A DNA stretch of 64,000 nucleotides from Actinotalea solisilvae (GCF_016464425.1 NZ_JADDKQ010000003.1:248001-312000); one strand, 5' to 3'. Counted from the stretch's first letter, positions 46,702-55,134 are shown. Notes: generated by a model not told the origin, from the sequence alone. Program-made: numbers and translations.

Positions 46702-47480
46702 CGGGCGACCTGCCCGACCTGGGACACCGCCGTGTCGGTGAGCGCCGCGATCACGGTGGGCAGCGCGAGGTAGGCGGTGACGCCGAGCCCGAGCGTGAGC
46801 AGGATCTTCAGCGGGAAGCCGAGGGCGAAGGCGTTGAGCGCGGGCGCGACGCGCGTGAGCAGGCCCAGGCCGACGTCGGCGAGGAACAGCACGGCGATGA
46901 GCGGCCCGGCGACCTGGAGCGAGGCGAGGAACATGTCGGTGAGACCGCCCACGAGCGTCTCGCCCATGACCGTGAGGTCGAGCGGCGTGCCGAGCGGCAG
47001 CGCGTCGAAGCTCCGGACCAGGCCGCCGATGACGACCTGGTAGGCGTCCGACGCGAAGAGCAGGACGATCGCGGTGAGCTGGTAGAGCTTCGCGAACTGC
47101 GCGCCGTTGGTCATGCTCATCGGGTCGAACGCCTGCGCGAGCTGGAAGCCGCCGAAGAGGTCGATGAGGTTGCCGGCCGCCTGCACCGCGGAGAAGACGA
47201 GGAGCACGAGGAAGCCCAGCGCGAGGCCGATGAGCGCCTGGAGCAGGACGTCGCCGACGAACTGCGCGGTGCCGGACGCGATCGACGTCCCGAGCGTGGG
47301 ACCCGCGGCCTCGGCCGCGCGGGGCGCGGCGAGGAGCCCGAGACCGACCGCGAGCATCGCCTTGACCTGGCCCGGGATCGCGCGGTGCGAGAAGGGCGGT
47401 GCGACGACGAGGAACGCGGCGATGCGGACGCCGGCGAGCATGACGACCTCGAGGGTCGCCAGCGGCAGGGTGAGGCCCAC
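46698..47480 (-). CDS. fliR: flagellar export protein FliR
   Basis: 260 residues with six membrane helices; VVAPPFSHRAIPGQVKAMLAVGL is the typical first loop. A core part of the FliPQR export channel. It starts 3 bases after the fliQ stop. Confidence 0.96.
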   Translation of the reverse strand: MGLTLPLATLEVVMLAGVRIAAFLVVAPPFSHRAIPGQVKAMLAVGLGLLAAPRAAEAAGPTLGTSIASGTAQFVGDVLLQALIGLALGFLVLLVFSAVQAAGNLIDLFGGFQLAQAFDPMSMTNGAQFAKLYQLTAIVLLFASDAYQVVIGGLVRSFDALPLGTPLDLTVMGETLVGGLTDMFLASLQVAGPLIAVLFLADVGLGLLTRVAPALNAFALGFPLKILLTLGLGVTAYLALPTVIAALTDTAVSQVGQVAR

Positions 47481-47483
47481 GGC

Positions 47484-47756
47484 TCAGCCCCCGAGGAGCG
47501 ACGGGATGCGCTCGAAGATCTCGTGGGTGAACGTCACCGTCTCGGAGATCATCCAGTGCCCGGCGACCAGCAGCGCGACCGCGACGGCGAGCGCCTTGGG
47601 CACGAAGCTGAGCGTCACCTCCTGGATCTGCGTGATCGACTGCAGGAGCGAGACCGCGAACCCGACGACGAGCGCGGTGATGAGGACGGGCGCGCAGAGC
47701 TTGCCCGCGAGGAGCAGCGCCTGCATGCCGATGTCGAGGACCTCGTTGGGGTTCAC
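47484..47756 (-). CDS. fliQ: flagellar export protein FliQ
   Basis: 90 residues with two membrane helices and the conserved SLLQSITQIQEVTLSFVPK loop between them. The GTG start overlaps the fliP stop by 4 bases (GTGA), which fixes it. Confidence 0.97.
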   Translation of the reverse strand: MNPNEVLDIGMQALLLAGKLCAPVLITALVVGFAVSLLQSITQIQEVTLSFVPKALAVAVALLVAGHWMISETVTFTHEIFERIPSLLGG

Positions 47757-48601
47757 CCGTAGCTCCCCACGAGCGCCGTGACGATGAGCCCCCAGCCGTC
47801 CACCAGGACGAAGAGGAGGAGCTTGAAGGGCAGCGACACCATGACGGGCGGCAGCATCATCATGCCCATCGACATGAGCGACGCCGAGACGACGAGGTCG
47901 ATGACGAGGAACGGCACGAAGACGACGAACCCGATGATGAAGGCCGACCGGAGCTCGGAGAGCATGAAGGCCGGGATGAGCGTGGTCATCGGCACGGTCT
48001 CGGGGGACTCGGGGTTGACCTGGTCCGCGGCGCGCGTGACGAGCGCGAGGTCCTCCTGGCGCGTCTGGCCGAGCATGAACTCGCGCAGGGGTCCGGTGCC
48101 CGCGTCGACGGCCTGCGTGAAGGTCAGGGTCCCGTCGAGGTAGGGCTGGAGGCCGACGTCGTTCAGCTCGCCGAGCACCGGCGCCATGATGAAGAGGCTG
48201 AGGAAGAGCGCGAGGCCCGCGAGCACCTGGTTGGGCGGCACGCCCTGGAGGCCGAGCGCGTTCCGGGTCAGGGCGAGGACCACGAAGATCTTCGTGAAGC
48301 TCGTCATCATGAGCAGGAGCGACGGGGCGACCGAGAGCAGCGTGATCGTCAGCAGGACGACGATCGAGCTGTCGGGCGTGCCGTCGATGCCGTTGATGTC
48401 GATGCCGACGGTCGGGCCGTCGGTCGGCGCGGTCGGCGCCACGGGTGCCGCCGGGTCGACGGGCGGCGTCGGCGCGGCGTGCGCGCCCGACGCGAGCGCG
48501 ATCGACAGGACCGCCAGCAGCGCCAGGAGCAGGGCGACGGCGAGGACGCGCGCGCTCCGGCTCGTGCCGGCCGCGCGGGGCCCGGTGGTGGTGAGGCTCA
48601 A
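47753..48601 (-). CDS. fliP: flagellar export protein FliP
   Basis: 282 residues. An N-terminal signal peptide (LAVALLLALLAVLSIALASG, cut near AHA) is followed by an acidic Pro/Thr-rich stretch, then the core: SFTKIFVVLALTRNALGLQG, PPNQVLAGLALFLSLFIM and four helices ending DGWGLIVTALVGSYG. The TTG at 48601 shares bases with the fliO stop (TTGA), in keeping with the coupled starts of this operon; a longer reading to 48646 is possible. Confidence 0.93.
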   Translation of the reverse strand: MSLTTTGPRAAGTSRSARVLAVALLLALLAVLSIALASGAHAAPTPPVDPAAPVAPTAPTDGPTVGIDINGIDGTPDSSIVVLLTITLLSVAPSLLLMMTSFTKIFVVLALTRNALGLQGVPPNQVLAGLALFLSLFIMAPVLGELNDVGLQPYLDGTLTFTQAVDAGTGPLREFMLGQTRQEDLALVTRAADQVNPESPETVPMTTLIPAFMLSELRSAFIIGFVVFVPFLVIDLVVSASLMSMGMMMLPPVMVSLPFKLLLFVLVDGWGLIVTALVGSYG

Positions 48602-49107
48602 CGCCGGATGGTCCGTTCCTGCACCGCAACCACCGCCTGGCGCCACGTCGCGGCGTCCAGGATCGATCCCTCGAGAGGGTTGCGGGGCGTGGGGACCGCG
48701 GGCATCCGTGCCGCGGGGGTCGACAGGGGGGTGACGTCGTCGGCGCGGACGTCGCGCAGGTCGTCCGGCACGACGGCGTCGGCGACGACGGCCTCGAGCT
48801 CGGCGGGGTCGAGGGCGACACGGTCGCGCACGGCCTCGGGCTCGGGGGCGGGCGGCTCGACCTCGGTGAGGAGGTTGACCCCGTGCTCGCTCACGCCGAG
48901 GAGCAGCCGGCGGCCGCCGATCTCGACGAGCGCGACGCCCGTCCGGCCGCCGAGCGACTGCTTCGCGACGACGCTCAGCGCGGCCTGGCGCGAGCGGCGG
49001 ACGGTGCCGGTGCCGGCGGCCCGGCGCCCGAGGAACCAGAGCACGCCCAGCACGCAGGCCAGCGCGAGGAGCACGCGCAGGCCGAGCACGAGCGTCGAGG
49101 AGTCCAT
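48598..49107 (-). CDS. fliO: flagellar biosynthesis protein FliO
   Basis: 169 residues. One N-terminal membrane helix (LVLGLRVLLALACVLGVLWF) and a small cytoplasmic domain LSVVAKQSLGGRTGVALVEIG with LLLGVSEHGVNLL are typical of FliO, which helps assemble FliP. The tail contains VPTPRN, a weak relative of the VPTQR motif discussed in the findings. The ATG shares one base with the fliN stop (TGATG). Confidence 0.88.
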   Translation of the reverse strand: MDSSTLVLGLRVLLALACVLGVLWFLGRRAAGTGTVRRSRQAALSVVAKQSLGGRTGVALVEIGGRRLLLGVSEHGVNLLTEVEPPAPEPEAVRDRVALDPAELEAVVADAVVPDDLRDVRADDVTPLSTPAARMPAVPTPRNPLEGSILDAATWRQAVVAVQERTIRR

Positions 49108-49880
49108 CAGGCGCCCGGCTCCGTGGAGACGATCTCGGTGATGCGGATGCCGTAGTGCTCGTCGACGACGACGACCTCGCCGCGCGCGACGAGCCGGCCG
49201 TTGACCATGACGTCGGCCGGCGAGCCGGCCTCGCGGTCGAGCTCGAGGACCGTGCCGGGCACGAGCTCGAGGACCTGACGCACGGGCATCCGGGTGCGGC
49301 CGATCTCCGCGGTGAGCGTCATCTCGACGTGCTGCAGCAGGCGCATCGTGGCCTCGCGGCTCTCGGTGCGCGTCGTCGAGGACGCGACCGGCGAGGCGCC
49401 GCGCTGCTGGGGCACGCGGTCCGCGGCGCGCAGGCGGATCCCGGCCCACGCCTGCGGCCCGGCCGGGCCGGCCAGCGCGAACACGACGACGTCGTCCTCG
49501 GCGAGCGAGCCACCGAGCGGGGCGACCGTCGCGGTCTCGAGGACGCCCGGGCCGAGCACGGCGACGGCACCCTCGAGCGCGGGCCGCAGCGCGTCGGCGA
49601 GCGAGACGCCCGCCCCCGCACCGGCGAGCGCCTCGGCGACCGCGGCGTCGGCGACGACGACGAGCTCGGCGCTCGTCGCGCCGACGAAACCGGCGCGCAC
49701 GGCCTGCGCGTCCGGCGCGGGGCCGGCGGTGGGGTCGTGCACGGTGACCTCGAGCGTCGCGGTCGAGGGCAGCAGGCGCGCGAGCTCGGTGGCGACCGTG
49801 TGCGCGGTCGCGAGGAGGTCGGCGTCGTGCCGCGCGGCGACCGCGGGCGTGACGGGAAGGCTGACGGGCAGAGACGTCAT
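49107..49880 (-). CDS. fliN: flagellar switch protein FliN with large N-terminal domain
   Basis: 257 residues, about twice a minimal FliN. The C-terminal 75 residues are the SpoA domain (MTLTAEIGRTRMPVRQVLEL, GSPADVMVNGRLVARGEVVV, YGIRITEIVS). The N-terminal 165 residues (LLATAHTVATELARLLPS, LADALRPALEGAVAVLG, DDVVVFALAG) look like a CheC/FliY-type alpha-beta domain but lack an obvious ExxN site. Its role could be C-ring stability or CheY binding (inferred). It overlaps fliM by 4 bases. Confidence 0.92.
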   Translation of the reverse strand: MTSLPVSLPVTPAVAARHDADLLATAHTVATELARLLPSTATLEVTVHDPTAGPAPDAQAVRAGFVGATSAELVVVADAAVAEALAGAGAGVSLADALRPALEGAVAVLGPGVLETATVAPLGGSLAEDDVVVFALAGPAGPQAWAGIRLRAADRVPQQRGASPVASSTTRTESREATMRLLQHVEMTLTAEIGRTRMPVRQVLELVPGTVLELDREAGSPADVMVNGRLVARGEVVVVDEHYGIRITEIVSTEPGA

Positions 49881-50824
49881 CGGGTGCTCTCCTCGGAGGT
49901 GACGACCAGGCAGGCGAGGCGGGAGCCGTTGCTCCCGAGGGCGGCGCGGGCCATGACGACGTCGTCGACGACGACGTCCATCGGGGTCCCGACGCGGTGG
50001 TCGAGCGGCAGGAGGTCGCCGACCGCGAGGTCGGCGAGCCGGGCGGGGGTGACGGTCACGGGCGCGAGGCGGACCGAGACGCCCACGGGGACCTCGTTCA
50101 CCTGGGCGGCGAGGCGGCCGACGGCGGCCTCGTGCTCGCGCACCTCGTCCACCGAGCGCCGGACCGTCGCGTCGCCGTCGCGCAGCGGCGCGAGCAGCAC
50201 GTCGGCGGGGAACATGAGCGTGGCGGTGCTCGTGTGCTCGCCCGCGAGGAGCTCGAAGGTCGCGACGAGGACCGGGTCCGACGCGGCGGCGGCCTGGACG
50301 AACTGCGGGCTGTACTGCACCGACCGGACGCTCGCGTCGAGCGGGCAGATCGACGTGAACGCGTAGGCGAGGTCGCCGAGCGAGACCTGGACGAGGTCGC
50401 GCACCAGGCGCCACTCGATGTCGGTGAGCTCGCGCTCGCTGTCCGCGAGGACGATGCCCGGCCCGCCGAGCAGGTAGTCGACCCAGAGCATCGTCGTGTC
50501 CGTGGGCAGCTGCACGACGGCGGTCGCCCGCGCCTGCTCGAGCGTGCACAGGATCATCGCCGTCGGCGCCGGGAGCGAGCGCACGTACTCGTCGTACGAG
50601 TGCAGCTGCACCGAGACGAGCGTGGCCTGGGCGACCACGCGCAGGCGCGAGGTGAGCAGCGTGCTGGCCTGGCGCGCGTAGGTCTCGAAGGCCATCTCGA
50701 GCGCCCGGCCGTGCTCGCGGGCAAGCGTCATCGGGCGGCGGAAGTCGTAGAGCTCGGGCGTGCGCGTCGGGGCACCGCCCGCGCGTCGCGCGGAGGTCGT
50801 CGTCGCTGCGTCCTGGACCGTCAC
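49877..50824 (-). CDS. fliM: flagellar motor switch protein FliM
   Basis: 315 residues. YDFRRPMTLAREHGRALEM begins the conserved middle domain, LLGGPGIVLADSERELTDIE carries the family GG motif, and the SpoA domain lies at the end (DLLPLDHRVGTPMDVVVDD). The N-terminal CheY-binding EIDALL-type peptide of most FliM proteins is absent. GTG 50824 was chosen because the sigma-28-type -10 box GCCGATGT ends 7 bases upstream, implying a leaderless mRNA; the in-frame GTG at 50851 lies between -35 and -10. Confidence 0.92.
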   Translation of the reverse strand: MTVQDAATTTSARRAGGAPTRTPELYDFRRPMTLAREHGRALEMAFETYARQASTLLTSRLRVVAQATLVSVQLHSYDEYVRSLPAPTAMILCTLEQARATAVVQLPTDTTMLWVDYLLGGPGIVLADSERELTDIEWRLVRDLVQVSLGDLAYAFTSICPLDASVRSVQYSPQFVQAAAASDPVLVATFELLAGEHTSTATLMFPADVLLAPLRDGDATVRRSVDEVREHEAAVGRLAAQVNEVPVGVSVRLAPVTVTPARLADLAVGDLLPLDHRVGTPMDVVVDDVVMARAALGSNGSRLACLVVTSEESTR

Positions 50825-50831
50825 GCGGGCA

Positions 50832-50858
50832 ACATCGGCCGGGGTCGGCACCTCATGA
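50832..50858 (-). promoter_or_regulatory. sigma-28-type promoter for fliM, leaderless layout
   Basis: TCAT, 15 bp, GCCGATGT on the minus strand, then 7 bases and GTG. It would drive fliM-fliN-fliO-fliP-fliQ-fliR and downstream genes. Confidence 0.65.
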
Positions 50859-51013
50859 GGAATCGGCGCGCGACGTCGTGCCTGCCGGCACGCGACCGGC
50901 GTGTCGCCGGGGTGTCGCGGTGGTCGTGCCCCGGCCGCCGTCGTGGCGCCCGGGTGAGGTGGCGCCCTCCATGGCGCCGTGAACCCGCCGGCCTCCGTGC
51001 CGGCTCCGTGCTG

Positions 51014-51032
51014 GCCCGCCGGGTCGGCGGGC
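51014..51032 (-). terminator. hairpin after fliL
   Basis: GCCCGCC, 5-base loop, GGCGGGC, 6 bases past the fliL stop. It separates flbD-motAB-fliL from the fliM promoter. Confidence 0.6.
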
Positions 51033-51037
51033 GGACG

Positions 51038-51565
51038 TCACTGGGTGACGTAGTCGGTCAGGTAGACGTCCATCACCTCGCCGTGGTAGGCCTCCTCGAG
51101 CTGGTGGCGCAGCTCGGCCTTGAGGGCGTCGCGGCCCTCGGCCGACGACACCTCCTCGACCGTGCGGCCCGAGAACAGCGCGATCGCGAGGTCCAGCGCG
51201 TGCGCCGAGGACACCTCCTCGTGCACGTCCTTCGTGAGCTGGAGCGCGATGCCCAGGCGCAGGTAGTGCCCGCCCGCGAGGTTGATGCTCACGGCCTCGA
51301 CCGTGAGCACCTCGCCCGGCTCGGGCTCGGGCTCGACCGGCTCGGCCGCCGCGTCGGCCGGGGCGGCGCCGGGCCCCATGAGGAGGTACCAGGCGGCGCC
51401 GCCGCCGAGCGCGAGCACGACGACGAGCAGGACGACGACGAGCTTCTTCCGGCCCTTCTTCGCCGGCGGCTCCTCGGCGGCCGCCGAGGACCCGAGGCCC
51501 GCGGACGTCTTGCCCGAGGCCCCGATGGTCGGCTTGGACGCGATGATGCGCTGTTCGGTCGGCAT
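51038..51565 (-). CDS. fliL: flagellar basal body-associated protein FliL
   Basis: 175 residues: a cytoplasmic basic N-terminus (MPTEQRIIASKPTIGASG), one membrane helix (LVVVLLVVVLALGGGAAWYL), an acidic Pro-rich linker and the periplasm-side FliL domain (VSINLAGGHYLRLGIALQL, ending YLTDYVTQ). It rings the stators and supports torque. It starts 3 bases after motB. Confidence 0.94.
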   Translation of the reverse strand: MPTEQRIIASKPTIGASGKTSAGLGSSAAAEEPPAKKGRKKLVVVLLVVVLALGGGAAWYLLMGPGAAPADAAAEPVEPEPEPGEVLTVEAVSINLAGGHYLRLGIALQLTKDVHEEVSSAHALDLAIALFSGRTVEEVSSAEGRDALKAELRHQLEEAYHGEVMDVYLTDYVTQ

Positions 51566-51568
51566 GTC

Positions 51569-52450
51569 TTACCCCTGGTTCGCTGCGGCGAGGGACGGCA
51601 GGAGGGCGCGGACGTCCTCCGGGACGGAGCTGAGGACCACGAGGTCCACGCGGCGGTTCGCCTCGATCGGGTCGACGCCGGGGTCGTCGATCGGGCGGGC
51701 CTCGCCGAAGCCCACGGCCGCGATGCGGTGCGGCGCGATGCCGCCCACCTCCACGAGCCGGCGGAGCACCTGGGTCGCCCGGTCGGACGACAGCTCCCAG
51801 TTGGTCGGGTACCGGCCGGAGACCGGGATGGCGTTGGTGTGGCCCTCGACGGACAGCTCGTCGGGCAGGCCGGCGAGCACGGGCGCCGTCGTGTCGATGA
51901 TCCGCTGCGCCGTCGCGGTGAGCTCGGCGCTCGCGGCGCTGAAGAAGACGTCGTCGGCCACCATGCCGACCACGAGGCCGCGCTCGGTGATGCGGAAGCG
52001 GACGCGGTCCGCGAGGCCCTCGGGCGCGAGCGCGGCCGCGATCTGCTGCGCGACGGCGTCGAGCCGCTGGTACTCGACACTCGCGGCGGCCGCGCGCTGC
52101 TCGTCCTCGGTGAGCTCCTTCGACGGGCCCTGGATCTGCTCGGCCTCGATGCCCGCCTCCGAGCGCAGGTCCGGCGTGATCTGGAACGCCTCGACGCCCG
52201 TGAGGGCGCCGTTGCTGCCCTCGAGCGCGACCGGCGCCGCGTGGCCGAAGCCGACCGCGAGCGACTGGCGCAGCTGCTCGAACTTGACCTGGTCGACCTG
52301 GCTCACGGCGTAGAGCACGATGAACAGGCCGACGAGCACGGTCATCATGTCCGCGTAGCTGACGGCCCACCGCTCGTGGTTCTCGTGCTCCTCCTCGTGG
52401 GCCGTGCGGGACTTCCGCCCGTGACCCCCGGAGCCGTGGCCCGCGCTCAT
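51569..52450 (-). CDS. motB: motor stator protein MotB
   Basis: 293 residues. The single helix AVSYADMMTVLVGLFIVLYA carries the ion-carrying Asp34; Gln/Arg-rich plug and linker follow, then the OmpA-type peptidoglycan-binding domain (LSVEGHTNAIPV, NWELSSDRATQVLRRL, EANRRVDLVVL). It anchors the stator to the wall. The N-terminus is His/Gly-rich. The ion used, H+ or Na+, is not settled by these residues. The ATG overlaps the motA stop by 4 bases. Confidence 0.96.
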   Translation of the reverse strand: MSAGHGSGGHGRKSRTAHEEEHENHERWAVSYADMMTVLVGLFIVLYAVSQVDQVKFEQLRQSLAVGFGHAAPVALEGSNGALTGVEAFQITPDLRSEAGIEAEQIQGPSKELTEDEQRAAAASVEYQRLDAVAQQIAAALAPEGLADRVRFRITERGLVVGMVADDVFFSAASAELTATAQRIIDTTAPVLAGLPDELSVEGHTNAIPVSGRYPTNWELSSDRATQVLRRLVEVGGIAPHRIAAVGFGEARPIDDPGVDPIEANRRVDLVVLSSVPEDVRALLPSLAAANQG

Positions 52451-53238
52451 GCTGCGGCCTTCTTGCCGGCCTTGCCCTCCGCGGGCGGCTCGGAGCCGGG
52501 CGGCATGAGGCTGCGCAGGCGCTGGCCCACGAGGCGCGGGTTGGCGCCGGACTGGATCGCGAGCAGGCCCTCGACCGCGAGCTCCATGTGCGCGGCCTCG
52601 AGCTCGGAGGCGCGGTTGACGCGCGCGCCGAGCGGGAGCCACACGAGGTTGGCCGAGAGCAGGCCCCACAGGGTCGCGACGAACGCCGCGGCGATCATGT
52701 GGCCGAGCTCGTCGGGGTTGGAGAGGTTCTCGAGCACGTGGACGAGCGAGACGACCGTGCCGATGATGCCGATGGTCGGCGCGTAGCCGCCCATGTTGTT
52801 GAACACCTTGGCGGTGCTCTTGTCCTGGGCCTTCTTGCTGGCGATCCGGTCCTCGAGCATCTCGCGCAGGTCGTCCGGGTCGGTGCCGTCGATCGCGGCC
52901 TGCAGGCCCGAGCGCAGGAAGGGGTTCTCGACGGTGCGGGCCGCGTCCTCGAGCGAGAGCAGGCCCTCGCGGCGCGCGCGGTCGGCGAGGCCGACGACGA
53001 CCTCGACCGTGGTGTCGAGGTCGGGGCGCTTGAACGTGACCCAGTCCTTGAGCGTCTTGAACGCGTGCAGGAAGTCCTTGAGCGTCGTCGAGGCGAGGCC
53101 GGCGCCGATCGTGCCGCCGATGACGAGGATCATCGGGGCCGGCAGGACCACCGACATCGGGCTCGAGCCCTCGAGGAAGATCGAGAGCAGGACCATCGAG
53201 AACGCGAAGGCGATGCCTCCGAGGGTTGCCGGATCCAT
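52447..53238 (-). CDS. motA: motor stator protein MotA
   Basis: 263 residues with four membrane helices, two at each end of a cytoplasmic loop. ALEEDAARTVENPF-type loop sequence (SLEDAARTVENPFLRSGLQA) and GGYAPTIGIIGTVVSLVHVLEN match the MotA/PomA family. The tail GSEPPAEGKAGKKAAA is basic. The ATG shares a base with the flbD stop. Confidence 0.96.
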   Translation of the reverse strand: MDPATLGGIAFAFSMVLLSIFLEGSSPMSVVLPAPMILVIGGTIGAGLASTTLKDFLHAFKTLKDWVTFKRPDLDTTVEVVVGLADRARREGLLSLEDAARTVENPFLRSGLQAAIDGTDPDDLREMLEDRIASKKAQDKSTAKVFNNMGGYAPTIGIIGTVVSLVHVLENLSNPDELGHMIAAAFVATLWGLLSANLVWLPLGARVNRASELEAAHMELAVEGLLAIQSGANPRLVGQRLRSLMPPGSEPPAEGKAGKKAAA

Positions 53239-53516
53239 CAGTCGACCTCCGGGACTGCCGTGAGGGGGCGCGGCTGCTGGCGCAGCTCGGTGACGGGAGC
53301 CAGCTCGTCGCTCTCGCGGGAGTAGTCGAGGGTCGCGGCGGCCACGCGGGCGCGGTAGCGCACGACGAGGTCGGTGATCTCCTCGAGCGACTCGGTGACG
53401 ATGTACTTCGTCCCGTCGATGAGCGTGAGGATCGTGTCCGGCGTGCTCTCGACGCGCTGGAGCAGGTCGGGGTTCACCGCGAAGCGCGGTCCGTTGAGTC
53501 GCGTGACGACGATCAT
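53238..53516 (-). CDS. flbD: flagellar FlbD-family protein
   Basis: 92 residues; MIVVTRLNGPRFAVNPDLLQ and DTILTLIDGTKYIVTESLEE are the FlbD (SwrD-like) core. In Bacillus, SwrD raises motor torque, in keeping with its place before motAB. About 25 extra residues follow the core. It is the first gene of flbD-motA-motB-fliL. The start at 53516 follows family length; the longer frame to 53555 is less likely. Confidence 0.93.
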   Translation of the reverse strand: MIVVTRLNGPRFAVNPDLLQRVESTPDTILTLIDGTKYIVTESLEEITDLVVRYRARVAAATLDYSRESDELAPVTELRQQPRPLTAVPEVD

Positions 53517-53571
53517 GGCTGTTCCATCCCTGGTGATGCCTCGGGGCCCGTCCATGAGCCCTGCCCCGTAC

Positions 53572-53597
53572 TCATCGGCCGATCGCGCCCGATGTGA
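53572..53597 (-). promoter_or_regulatory. sigma-28-type promoter for flbD-motAB-fliL
   Basis: TCAC, 14 bp (or CTCA, 15 bp), GCCGATGA on the minus strand, 56 bases before the flbD start and just after the receptor gene stop. Confidence 0.65.
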
Positions 53598-53621
53598 GGC
53601 TTCCGGTGCGGGTGAGCCGCC

Positions 53622-54794
53622 TCAGACCTTGATCGTCGAGACGAGCGAGAAGAGCTCGGCGGAGAGCTCGCGCATCTGCTGCGCGGCCTGGTCGGCCGAG
53701 CGCGCGCCCTCCTGGGCCTCGCGCGCGGCGGAGCGCACGGAGCCGATGGAGCCCGCGATGTCGGCGGAGCCGCCCGCGGCGCCGGCGACGGCGTGCGCCA
53801 TCTGCGCGGTCGTCGCCGACTGCTGCTCGACCGCGGCGGAGATGCTCGTCTGGTACTCCGCGATGGTCCGGATGACGTCGGTCACCGTGGTGAGCTCGCC
53901 GACCGCCTGCGTCGTGCGGTCCTGGATCGCGCCGATCTGCGCGGTGATCTGCTCGGTCGCCCGCGCGGTCTCCTGCGCGAGCTCCTTGACCTCGCCGGCG
54001 ACGACCGCGAAGCCCTTGCCCGCCTCGCCCGCGCGCGCGGCCTCGATGGTCGCGTTGAGCGCGAGCAGGTTGGTCTGCGCCGCGATCGAGGTGATGAGGT
54101 TGATGACCTGGCCGATCTCGGCGCTCGCGTCCCCGAGCCGACCGACCGTCGCGTGCGCGGCGGCGGCGGCGTGGACGGCGTCGGCGGCGATGGTCGCGGC
54201 CTGCGCGGCGTTGCGGGAGATCTCGTCGATCGCCTGGCGCATCTCGCCGGTGCCCGCGGCGACCGTCTGCGCGTCGGCGGTCACGCCGCGCGCGGTGGTG
54301 TCGACGAGGTCGAGCTCGCGCGCCGTCGTGTCGGCCGCGCCGGTCATCGTGCGGCTCACGGCGGCGAGGTCGTCGGCCGCCTCCTGGAGGGCGCTCGCAC
54401 CCGTGCGCAGGCCGTGGACGGTGGTGGCCATCCAGTCGACCGTGCCGTTGAGCGCGTTCCCCATCATCCCGAGCTCGTCGTTGCTCAGCTCCTCGAGCCG
54501 GCCGCTGAGGTCGCCCGAGTGGACCTGGGCGAGGAACGCGCCCGTGCGCTGGAGCGGGCGGGTCACGCTCACCTGGGCCCAGACGGCGAACAGCAGGGCG
54601 GGGGCGAGCACGACGAACGGGACCCAGACGAGCCAGGAGAGCGAGTCGAGCGTCGCCGCCGCGGCCGTCGCGTCACCCGCGGCGAGCTGCGACGACGCAC
54701 GCGTGGTCGAGGTGCGCGCCAGCACGCACACGGCGACGAGCGCCGCGAGCGGGATGAGGACACCCAGGCGGGCCTTGGTGCGGTTGCTGATCAC
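53622..54794 (-). CDS. methyl-accepting chemotaxis protein with minimal outside loop
   Basis: 390 residues. Two membrane helices (about 10-28 and 56-80) are separated by only about 28 residues, so there is no real external ligand domain. A HAMP-like segment ([23 protein letters not shown]) and the standard signalling domain ([20 protein letters not shown] and on) follow. It may sense internal or membrane signals, or act as an accessory receptor. It lies between flgE and flbD with its own promoter. GTG 54794 has GGAG 5 bases before it; the longer frame would cross the promoter and repeat. Confidence 0.92.
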   Translation of the reverse strand: MISNRTKARLGVLIPLAALVAVCVLARTSTTRASSQLAAGDATAAAATLDSLSWLVWVPFVVLAPALLFAVWAQVSVTRPLQRTGAFLAQVHSGDLSGRLEELSNDELGMMGNALNGTVDWMATTVHGLRTGASALQEAADDLAAVSRTMTGAADTTARELDLVDTTARGVTADAQTVAAGTGEMRQAIDEISRNAAQAATIAADAVHAAAAAHATVGRLGDASAEIGQVINLITSIAAQTNLLALNATIEAARAGEAGKGFAVVAGEVKELAQETARATEQITAQIGAIQDRTTQAVGELTTVTDVIRTIAEYQTSISAAVEQQSATTAQMAHAVAGAAGGSADIAGSIGSVRSAAREAQEGARSADQAAQQMRELSAELFSLVSTIKV

Positions 54795-54825
54795 GGTGCT
54801 CCAGTCGTCGGTCCGGTCGGCACAC

Positions 54826-54852
54826 CCATCGGCCGACCGGCCGCGATCCTGA
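54826..54852 (-). promoter_or_regulatory. sigma-28-type promoter for the third receptor gene
   Basis: TCAG, 15 bp, GCCGATGG on the minus strand, 32 bases before the GTG start. Confidence 0.7.
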
Positions 54853-54915
54853 GCGGACCGCGACCCGGTGCGCGGCGCCCCCGGGATGGCGGCGCCCCGC
54901 CGTCCGCGTCGTCCC

Positions 54916-55024
54916 CCGGTCGGGATGTGCGGCGCACGGTGCCGGAGTGACGCACGGGGCCGGTGTGGCGGGCCGCCGACCCCCAGGGGCATCACGAGCA
55001 CCGCGCGCCGCACGTCCCGACCGG
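54916..55024 (-). repeat. palindromic intergenic repeat, copy 2
   Basis: Arms of 27 bp (54916-54942 and 54998-55024) pair at 25 positions, and the two differences still allow G-U pairs in RNA. The arm core GTGCGGCGC and the inner block CACCGGCCCCGTGCGTCAC match copy 1 at 849-943. It sits between flgE and the receptor gene. Confidence 0.75.
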
Positions 55025-55062
55025 ACCGGCGGCCCGCGGCGTGCGCGCCGGCGGGCGCAGAC

Positions 55063-55118
55063 GCCGACCGGGGCGGACCTGGGCACGCAGCGCGTGGCCT
55101 GGTCCGCCCCCGGTCGGC
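55063..55118 (-). terminator. hairpin after flgE
   Basis: GCCGACCGGGGCGGACC (55063-55079) pairs with 55101-55118 with one bulge; the loop is 21 bases. It begins 16 bases after the flgE stop and probably ends the flgB-to-flgE transcript. Confidence 0.65.
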
Positions 55119-55134
55119 AGTGGGGTCGGTCGCG

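Noticed and set aside
50825-50851. GTG at 50851 as the fliM start
   Set aside because: It would fall between the -35 and -10 of a good sigma-28-type promoter and has no spaced ribosome site; GTG 50824 fits better.
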